Positions 6,984 through 11,605 of a stretch of 11,605 nucleotides of DNA are shown piece after piece. The notes below the pieces were generated by a model that saw nothing but the letters and a program-made list of their open reading frames with translations, was not told the DNA's origin and searched no databases. The DNA comes from an uncultured Chloroflexota bacterium. GTDB taxonomy: Bacteria; Chloroflexota; Dehalococcoidia; SAR202; UBA11138. Position 1 is the first letter of the stretch. Each line of letters begins with the position of its first letter. Both the position numbers and the translations under genes were made by a program. The stretch covers positions 1-11,605 of the forward strand of contig CAJWRP010000028.1 in assembly GCA_913046025.1 (NCBI GenBank). The letters are read 5' to 3'.

Positions 6984-7739
6984 ATGAGCCTGGACGGGAA
7001 AGTTTGCATTATTACAGGCGGCGGAAGTGGCATCGGACGTAGTACGGCCATCATGATGGCAAAGGCTGGGGCGAAGGTAATCCTGGTTGGCAGGACAGCT
7101 TCGAAGGTTGAAGATCTCCAAAAGGAGATCGAGTCGTCAGGTGGAACAGCTACTGCCGCCTCGTTTGACGTGGCGGACAAAGAGGCTGGATTGCAGCTGG
7201 TCAAAGACGTCTTGGCTGAGTTTGGCCAGGTGGATATGCTCATTAACAATGCAGGGCACAGCTCCCAACACCGTATGCTTCTCAGCACTACCCCGGAGGA
7301 GCTTCGTAGCGTGATGGACTCCAACCTGACGGGCACCGTGTACATGAGTCAGGCTGTCATGCCGAACATGCAGGAGCGCGGCGAAGGTACGATAATCAAC
7401 GTATCGTCCCTGGCTGGAGTCAACCCCGGACTTCTGGCGGGGATGGCGTATGGTGCGGCCAAGGCTGCGGTTATAAACTTCACCAGTTTTCTGAATGCGG
7501 AGTTCAAGAACACCGGCCTCCGTGCTAGCGTGGTCATTCCTGGGGAGGTCGACACCCCGATTCTTAACGGCCGCCCAGTAAATCCTTCGAGAGAATCCCG
7601 CGACACCATGGTCACCTCGGATGATGCCGCTGAGGCGATTGTGCTAATAGCCAGCCTTCCTCAGAGAGCCTGTATTCCAGAGCTAATCATCAGGCCGACA
7701 TATATGCGAGACGTATCTGCTGAGGTAGGCATACTGTAA
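6984..7739 (+). CDS. Short-chain dehydrogenase/reductase (classical SDR)
   Basis: A 251-residue classical SDR, the usual length. The cofactor loop is TGGGSGIG (11-18). GRT at 36-38 follows the second strand, and the basic Arg37 with no Asp there favours NADP(H). FDVAD (61-65), NNAG (88-91), the catalytic Asn114 in SNLTG, Ser142 in NVSSLAG, and Tyr156 and Lys160 in YGAAK complete the active site. Ser to Tyr is 14 residues rather than the usual 13, a one-residue insertion in the loop. Such enzymes reduce or oxidise alcohols, ketones or 3-oxoacyl groups; the sequence cannot separate these. ATG 6984 has an excellent GGAGGTG (6973-6979). The gene is followed by a strong terminator and is probably the last of the plus-strand run, although its own Shine-Dalgarno could also serve a separate promoter. 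Confidence 0.93.
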   Translation: MSLDGKVCIITGGGSGIGRSTAIMMAKAGAKVILVGRTASKVEDLQKEIESSGGTATAASFDVADKEAGLQLVKDVLAEFGQVDMLINNAGHSSQHRMLLSTTPEELRSVMDSNLTGTVYMSQAVMPNMQERGEGTIINVSSLAGVNPGLLAGMAYGAAKAAVINFTSFLNAEFKNTGLRASVVIPGEVDTPILNGRPVNPSRESRDTMVTSDDAAEAIVLIASLPQRACIPELIIRPTYMRDVSAEVGIL

Positions 7740-7780
7740 AGCTGATTCTTCAAGTCGGTAGTGCAATTCGAACAAGAATG

Positions 7781-7813
7781 GAGAGGCGGCTTTCTAAACT
7801 GCCTCTCTTTTTT
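7781..7813 (+). terminator. Rho-independent terminator after the SDR gene
   Basis: GAGAGGC (7781-7787) pairs with GCCTCTC (7801-7807), extendable by a G-T and a G-C pair, and is followed at once by TTTTTT (7808-7813). This is a textbook terminator, 41 nt after the stop. Confidence 0.92.
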
Positions 7814-7840
7814 GTGTCCGATTCTTTAAAATCAATCCCC

Positions 7841-7880
7841 ACCCACCTTCGTGGAAAGTACGGGACGTACTTGGTGTGGA
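7841..7880. repeat. Imperfect inverted repeat before the transporter scar
   Basis: AAGTAC (7856-7861) and GTACTT (7867-7872) form a stem with a GGGAC loop, flanked by CCACC on the left and GGTGTGG on the right that could lengthen it. It may be a leader or operator remnant of the lost transporter operon. The rest of 7740-7943 shows no gene. Confidence 0.3.
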
Positions 7881-7930
7881 CTATGTTTGAATAAGAACTT
7901 ATGAGGCCATTTGTAACAGCATAAGCTCTT

Positions 7931-8205
7931 AGAGGAGGGAAGGATGCTTCGGAGCAAATGTCCGACTGAATTTCAAGATAGGTATGCTAATTGCGCTGGT
8001 GGCCGTGGCGTGCAGGGGTAAGTCAGAGAAACCGGTAGTGCCCCCCGTTCCGCCGATTTCGAAAACGGCTAAGCCTACTGTCGCCGCTGCGGTTGTAGTG
8101 CCTGAAGTTACGGAGCCGTCCACTCCGACGGGGACGTACACCATGGGCATAATCGAAGTACCTAGCACCAGAGGAACTACTTCAACTTTTTCGGTGGTCC
8201 TGGTG
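7931..8205 (+). pseudogene. N-terminal remnant of a lipoprotein solute-binding protein
   Basis: A very strong ribosome site (GAGGAGGGAAGG, 7932-7943) directly precedes ATG 7944, whose frame ends after 25 codons. Another frame over the same stretch reads FGANVRLNFKIG, then MLIALVAVACRGK from 7984, a basic stretch, a hydrophobic core and a lipobox-like Cys, followed by a Pro/Thr/Val-rich linker and [14 protein letters not shown]. This is the usual opening of an extracellular peptide-type solute-binding lipoprotein. The signal peptide appears split from its start by a 1-nt insertion or 2-nt deletion between 7950 and 7980. Resemblance to binding proteins fades after about 8165, and the ABC ATPase fragment begins within 60 nt. 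Family assignment rests on the leader style and the linker, so it is tentative; a short unrelated lipoprotein is the alternative. Confidence 0.5.
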
Positions 8206-8212
8206 GAGACGT

Positions 8213-8726
8213 GTGGACGGGCTACACCCTCATCAGCTATCGGGAGGCCAGAGACAGCGGATCGCCATAGCAGGAGCCTTGATTTTGGGACCTGCCCTAG
8301 CTGTCACCGCCGAACCGACTTCTATGCTGGACGTATCTGTCCGCGTTGGCGTGATGAATACTCTACGTAAGGACCTGGGCATCGGTTATCTATACTCATG
8401 AACTATCCACAGCTCGATACATGTGCGATCGTATCTCAGTCATGTACATGGCCAAGATAGTTGAGATGGGTGAAACCGAAGAGCTTTTGAGTAGTCCGAA
8501 GCATCTATACACCAAGGCTCTCCTGGCAGCCGTTCCCAATCCTGACCCTTCTTATCGGCGTCCTGAAGTCGAGATCAATGGCGTAGTAACGACGCCGACC
8601 AATACAGATGACAGGTGCCGCTTTTTGGAGCGCTGTCCCATGCCCAACGATTTCTGTAAGGCGGCGCCCCATACTGCCTTGGAAACCAGATCTGATGGCC
8701 GAATGGTCGCCTGTCACCTGGTCTAA
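8213..8726 (+). pseudogene. C-terminal remnant of an oligopeptide/dipeptide ABC transporter ATPase (DppD/OppF type)
   Basis: The fragment begins at the ABC signature, [16 protein letters not shown] (from 8225), then a degraded Walker [14 protein letters not shown], where the Asp before the catalytic Glu is Ala, then the D-loop. Near 8393 the frame breaks: the first part ends at TGA 8399, while the next frame continues [18 protein letters not shown] from 8394, including the switch His (8397-8399). The C-terminal OPT-type tail is recognisable with Cys in CRFLERC, DFC and ACHLV, ending TAA 8724-8726. Intact members are about 320 residues; here Walker A, the Q-loop and about the first half are missing. 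Such ATPases energise peptide or nickel uptake. Loss of Walker A, Asp to Ala and a frameshift make this inactive. It lies directly after the binding-protein remnant, with both permeases absent. Confidence 0.88.
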
Positions 8727-8830
8727 GGCGTGAGTGTATTGCGATCGGATTCGATTCATCCACACTTTAACTAAACGAAACGTAACCTATGCCCATACAG
8801 CGAATAGCCCTCATACCGATAAGCTTTTTA

Positions 8831-8867
8831 GTGATATCCTTCTCCCGCAGCTTGAGGCTGCTATCAC
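8831..8867 (+). other. Hairpin upstream of the CMD-like gene
   Basis: GCAGC (8847-8851) and GCTGC (8857-8861) form an inner stem with TTGAG loop. GTGATA (8831-8836) and TATCAC (8862-8867) form an outer stem with a 10-nt bulge on the left. It ends 14 nt before the Shine-Dalgarno and could be the transporter operon's terminator or a leader structure; no T-run follows. I see no other feature in 8727-8881. Confidence 0.35.
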
Positions 8868-8896
8868 CATTAACGGTTCATGGAGGAGGAAACACT

Positions 8897-9202
8897 ATGC
8901 AACAGCAGACACCGCCATACCAAGTAGCTTTGCAGGCCAGCGACCCCAAGCTTGCAGAACTCATCGGCTCCGGTAGAGAGATGATAATGGCCGACGGAGC
9001 GCTTTCCGCCAAGGTCAAGACTCTAATGACAATGCTTTGCGATGCTCTTCTGGCGCATGCTGACGGCGTTGCAGTTATTTCTGACAGGGCCAGAGGACTT
9101 GGAGCTACTGAGGAAGAGATATCGGAAACCATTCGGGTAGCCTATTGGATGGGTGGCCTTCCTGCACTGGTCACCGGCGTAAACGCCTTCAAGAATAGCT
9201 AG
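8897..9202 (+). CDS. Carboxymuconolactone decarboxylase-like (CMD/AhpD superfamily) small protein
   Basis: A 101-residue all-helical protein. The region MADGALSAKVKTLMTML (31-47) followed by CDALLAHADGVAVISDRARGLGATEEEI matches the CMD core, in which a helix normally carries CxxC-x2-H. Here Cys48 and His54 remain but the second Cys is Leu51, so AhpD-type disulfide chemistry is unlikely. The C-terminal helix SETIRVAYWMGGLPALVTG is typical. Members act as gamma-carboxymuconolactone decarboxylases, peroxidase partners, or have unknown roles; function here is unassigned. ATG 8897 is the clear start, with GGAGGAGG (8882-8889) 7 nt before it; the frame is open further upstream but those residues are not family-like. 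It is followed by a hairpin spanning its stop and faces the hydroxyacid dehydrogenase gene. Confidence 0.82.
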   Translation: MQQQTPPYQVALQASDPKLAELIGSGREMIMADGALSAKVKTLMTMLCDALLAHADGVAVISDRARGLGATEEEISETIRVAYWMGGLPALVTGVNAFKNS

Positions 9203-9208
9203 GCGTTT
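9181..9208 (+). other. Hairpin spanning the CMD stop codon
   Basis: AAACGCCT (9181-9188) and AGGCGTTT (9201-9208) form an 8-bp stem with a 12-nt loop that encloses the TAG stop (9200-9202 overlaps the right arm). The T-rich right arm may aid termination or protect the mRNA end. Confidence 0.5.
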
Positions 9209-9228
9209 CGCATTGCAATAGAGAGTCG

Positions 9229-9290
9229 CCGGGTAGGCCTGGGAACAGTGGATGATGTTGCCGTGTTGGGTGGTTTCCAGGCCTACCGGG
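9229..9290. terminator. Long hairpin between convergent genes, possible bidirectional terminator
   Basis: The arms 9232-9246 and 9273-9287 pair over 15 bp with one G-T wobble; a mismatch and two further C-G pairs extend it to 9229-9290. The loop is 26 nt. The convergent position fits a terminator for both strands, but neither side has a strong T-run and the loop is long, so a structured RNA or a repeat element is possible. Confidence 0.5.
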
Positions 9291-9337
9291 ATATTTTGTA
9301 TCGTCGGCATGTCTGTATTTTAGTAGCGGGGCGGAAC

Positions 9338-9359
9338 TTCACGGCGAAGCTTTCGTGAA
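9338..9359. other. Short hairpin downstream of the hydroxyacid dehydrogenase
   Basis: TTCACG (9338-9343) and CGTGAA (9354-9359) form a 6-bp stem with a 10-nt loop, 33 nt past the end of the minus-strand gene. It could be a weak mRNA 3' end structure. Confidence 0.35.
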
Positions 9360-9391
9360 CTGTGCGGAGGCCCAAGTGACTGGTTTTGCTT

Positions 9392-10375
9392 TTAGCCCGC
9401 TGCCTTTGGGTTTACACAAGACGGCATAGGCTTTCCTTCAAGAGCAGCCATGATGTTGTCTGCTGCCATCTGCCCCATCTTTCGCATCGTTGCGGTACTG
9501 GCGCTGGCGATATGCGGAGATATGAGCACGTTTGGTAAGGTCAAGAGGGGATCATCGATGCCAATGGGTTCTGGATCTGTGACATCAATTGCAGCCCCCG
9601 CGATAGTTCCACCAGACACCGCAGTGTAGAGTGCCTTGGGATCAACTGTGCGACCCCTGGTTGTGTTGATCAGAAACGCGGTTGGCTTCATAAGGTCTAG
9701 CTCTCGAGAGCTCACCATGTACTCGGTATCGGCTGTCAAAGGCATATGCAGAGACACGTAATCGGCCTCTTTGAATATGGAATCCATGTCGGGCCGCCAC
9801 TCTGCGCCGAGACTTTCTTCGACTTCTGGCTTGCGCGTCCGGGAATTGTAGATGATCTTCATATTGAAGGCAGTAGCCCTGCGAGCGACTGCCGTGCCGA
9901 TCAATCCCATACCGATGATGCCCAAGGTGGCTTCGTGAACGTCTGTGCCTACGTAGGGTATTTGGTCGAACATTTTCCATTCGCCTGCCCGGATCTGCCG
10001 ATCGCCGTACGCAATGTTTCGGGCCAACGAGAGCATGAGTCCGAAGGCGAAATCCGCGCAGGACTCATGCAGAACCCCCGGCGTATTGGCTACTAAGACG
10101 CCGTGCCGAGTGGCCTCAGGTATGTCGATATTGTCCATTCCAACAGCCCTGTTCGCCACCACACGCAGAGTCGAGGCCTGGTCAAGAAGTTCCTTGTCGA
10201 CGAGGTCCGTTATTTCGGTTAGAAGGCCAGCGCACTCGCCCGCCTTCTGAATTAGGAGGTCTCTGGGTGGAGCTGTGCGCTCTTTCCAGACCTCCACGTC
10301 GTGGTGTTCCGCCAGAAACTTTATCGCTTCTGGGATGATGTGCTCTCTAGTTATGAATAATTTCTCTCTTACCAT
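9392..10375 (-). CDS. D-isomer-specific 2-hydroxyacid dehydrogenase (glyoxylate/hydroxypyruvate reductase type)
   Basis: A 327-residue cytoplasmic enzyme that interconverts 2-oxo acids and D-2-hydroxy acids with NAD(P)H. Family motifs in order: NRAVGMDNID (75-84), ANTPGVL (96-102), the cofactor loop GMGLIG (155-160), NTTRGRTVD with catalytic Arg240, DVTDPEP with Glu269, and SPHIASAS with His288. The strand after the loop ends YNSRTRKP (176-183): Asp is absent and Arg179 and Arg181 follow, which favours NADPH. Overall it is closest in style to glyoxylate/hydroxypyruvate reductases, though D-lactate or phosphoglycerate dehydrogenase relatives cannot be excluded. ATG 10375-10373 is the start. 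It lies 5 nt after the stop of the gamma-glutamyltransferase gene, with a GGTAGG-like site overlapping that stop, so translational coupling is likely. Confidence 0.93.
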   Translation of the reverse strand: MVREKLFITREHIIPEAIKFLAEHHDVEVWKERTAPPRDLLIQKAGECAGLLTEITDLVDKELLDQASTLRVVANRAVGMDNIDIPEATRHGVLVANTPGVLHESCADFAFGLMLSLARNIAYGDRQIRAGEWKMFDQIPYVGTDVHEATLGIIGMGLIGTAVARRATAFNMKIIYNSRTRKPEVEESLGAEWRPDMDSIFKEADYVSLHMPLTADTEYMVSSRELDLMKPTAFLINTTRGRTVDPKALYTAVSGGTIAGAAIDVTDPEPIGIDDPLLTLPNVLISPHIASASTATMRKMGQMAADNIMAALEGKPMPSCVNPKAAG

Positions 10376-10380
10376 TCAAC

Positions 10381-11605
10381 CTACCATCCGATTGCCAGTC
10401 CATCTCGGCGGGGGTCTGCACCACCCTCCAGAGTGCCGCTAGCAGAATTAAGTCTGAATCCTTGGGCCCCACCAACCGACATGGACCAGGGCTCAAGCAC
10501 TGTTATTTCGTGTCCCTTTTTCTCCAAAGCCTTGCGGAGATCCGCAGGGAATCTCTCTTCCATATGCACGCTCACGCCGCCGTAGTATCTGTACCGAGGC
10601 GCCTCTATGGCCTCTTGCGGATTCATGCCGAAGTCCAACAGGTGCATCAGAAACTGAGGTGTCGTTTGCAGAATGCCCCAACTGCCAGGAGTGCCCATGC
10701 TGGCGTAGAACTTGTCGCCAAGGAAGGTCTGAGTGGGCGCTACGCAAAAGTCGACGCGCTTGCCGGGGCCGATTCGATTGTGGCTGCCCTCTTCCAGGTC
10801 GAACCAGTGGCACATGTTGTTCAGGAATATGCCGGTATTGTCTGGTGCCAGGCCTGATCCAAACCCGCCGCCCAGTGTCTGAGTGATCGAGACTACGTTG
10901 CCGTCTCTATCCGTAGCCGCGAAATGGGTTGTCATGCCCCCGTCAAAGGCCTCGGGGCTACCCGCATGGATCGAGCCACTGGGTATTCCGGCGGCAAAGG
11001 TCTCGCCTGAGACATGAGCGGCTATGGAGCGGTCGATGCGGGACCGCTGTTGGGCAGCGTAGCCTTCTGAAAGCAGGCCCTGCACAGGTATGCCTTTCAC
11101 TTTCGGGTCGCCACCGTACCTGATTCTATCCGTGACGGCCAACTTCGTTGACTCCATCATCAGGTGCAGGGTCTCTGGAGACTGGAATAACATGTCATCG
11201 CCACTAAAGCAGTCCATCATCTTTAGTGTCTGCAGAATCTGGAAACCTGTGGAGTTCGGTGGTGTCGTGAAAATCTTGAAGCCACGGTAGAGGATGCTGA
11301 TGGGCTCCTGCCATTCGACCTGGTAATCGGCCAGGTCGTCCATGGTGAGCAGGCCGCCCTCCGCCTGTACTCCCTTAACTATACGCTCGGCTATTTCGCC
11401 TGTGTAAAAGGTCTGGGTACCGCCCTTAACAACGGTCCTGAAGGACTCCGCCAGTTGAAGCATACGTAGCTTGTCGCCAGCTGCTGGTGTGCTTCCATCG
11501 GCACCCACAATGATGGACCCTGACGGAAAGCGAGTTAAAGCGCTGGCCCTGTTTGCCATCGTCTTGGCGTTGAGCCTGGTTACGGGCATGCCGCCTTCTG
11601 CATAC
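10381..11605 (-). CDS. ggt: Gamma-glutamyltransferase (glutathione hydrolase), N-terminally cut by window edge
   Basis: The last 407 residues are visible; the frame is open to the right edge, so the internal ATG at 11589 is not the start. Family members of about 530-580 residues cleave or transfer the gamma-glutamyl group of glutathione and similar compounds, mostly outside the cytoplasm, after self-cleavage into large and small subunits. Visible motifs, numbered from that ATG: GGTQTFYTGEIAERIV (56-71), GGLLTMDDLADYQVEW (78-93), PPNSTGF (110-116), and the autocleavage nucleophile Thr220 in MTTHFAATDRDGN (codon 10932-10930), then GGGFGSG. In the small subunit, GTPGSWGILQT replaces the usual GSPGGS-like oxyanion loop. 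Whether it has a signal peptide lies outside the window. It is co-transcribed with the D-2-hydroxyacid dehydrogenase, whose start follows after 5 nt. Activity as transferase, hydrolase or cephalosporin-acylase-like enzyme is not decided by sequence. Confidence 0.93.
   Translation of the reverse strand, partial: YAEGGMPVTRLNAKTMANRASALTRFPSGSIIVGADGSTPAAGDKLRMLQLAESFRTVVKGGTQTFYTGEIAERIVKGVQAEGGLLTMDDLADYQVEWQEPISILYRGFKIFTTPPNSTGFQILQTLKMMDCFSGDDMLFQSPETLHLMMESTKLAVTDRIRYGGDPKVKGIPVQGLLSEGYAAQQRSRIDRSIAAHVSGETFAAGIPSGSIHAGSPEAFDGGMTTHFAATDRDGNVVSITQTLGGGFGSGLAPDNTGIFLNNMCHWFDLEEGSHNRIGPGKRVDFCVAPTQTFLGDKFYASMGTPGSWGILQTTPQFLMHLLDFGMNPQEAIEAPRYRYYGGVSVHMEERFPADLRKALEKKGHEITVLEPWSMSVGGAQGFRLNSASGTLEGGADPRRDGLAIGW

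Noticed and set aside
8163..8250. Third frame reading [14 protein letters not shown] as continuing binding-protein sequence
   Set aside because: It overlaps the certain ABC signature region in another frame; only the part before about 8210 could be real and the match is too weak to call.
8734..8896. Open frames upstream of the CMD-like gene
   Set aside because: Residues before ATG 8897 are not family-like, and the strong GGAGGAGG site fixes the start there.
10462..10857. 131-codon open frame on plus within ggt
   Set aside because: No motif or ribosome site; antisense to strongly conserved gamma-glutamyltransferase segments.
1..11605. CRISPR array, tRNA, rRNA, transposase, integrase or attachment site
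   Set aside because: No regularly spaced repeats, cloverleaf, rRNA-like stretch or recombinase motif was seen on either strand.

Overview
The window looks like an ordinary bacterial chromosome segment of intermediate G+C. It carries short operons of metabolic enzymes, a DNA repair gene, a run of membrane proteins, and two loci that have decayed to pseudogenes. The mix fits Chloroflexota, possibly the SAR202/Dehalococcoidia side: a DUF1932-type dehydrogenase, SDR, zinc alcohol dehydrogenase, gamma-glutamyltransferase, a DoxX-like remnant and peptide-ABC remnants. That assignment rests on family resemblance from memory, not on a marker gene. TGA, TAG and TAA all end intact genes here, so the standard bacterial code applies.

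Layout. 1-1682 (minus): an NAD(P)-dependent dehydrogenase followed after 9 nt by a zinc alcohol dehydrogenase that runs off the left edge. 1918-2769 (plus): endonuclease IV, with its own -10 box, Shine-Dalgarno site and a strong terminator. 2851-3511: a degraded divergent pair, a DoxX-like membrane protein on minus and a response-regulator receiver domain on plus. Both have lost their N-termini at the shared junction and each carries an in-frame stop. 3646-7739 (plus): a ferritin/VIT1 iron-transporter fusion, an M50 site-2 protease with CBS domains, an EamA transporter and an SDR oxidoreductase, ended by a classic terminator. The first three start with TTG, GTG and TTG. 7944-8726 (plus): the start of a lipoprotein-type solute-binding protein lies almost directly against the last third of an oligopeptide-type ABC ATPase, which suggests one deletion removed the middle of a transporter operon. 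8897-9202 (plus): a small carboxymuconolactone decarboxylase-like protein. 9203-9391: a convergent intergenic region with stable hairpins. 9392-11605 (minus): gamma-glutamyltransferase (cut by the right edge) and, 5 nt downstream, a D-2-hydroxyacid dehydrogenase.

How the parts fit. The two minus-strand pairs look translationally coupled, so each pair probably serves one catabolic route, but the substrates cannot be read from the sequence. The ferritin/VIT1 protein points to iron or manganese export. The M50-CBS protein points to intramembrane proteolysis under nucleotide sensing. No phage, transposon, CRISPR, tRNA or rRNA feature was seen, and I found no coherent new system. The most informative parts are the two deletion scars, which record recent gene loss.
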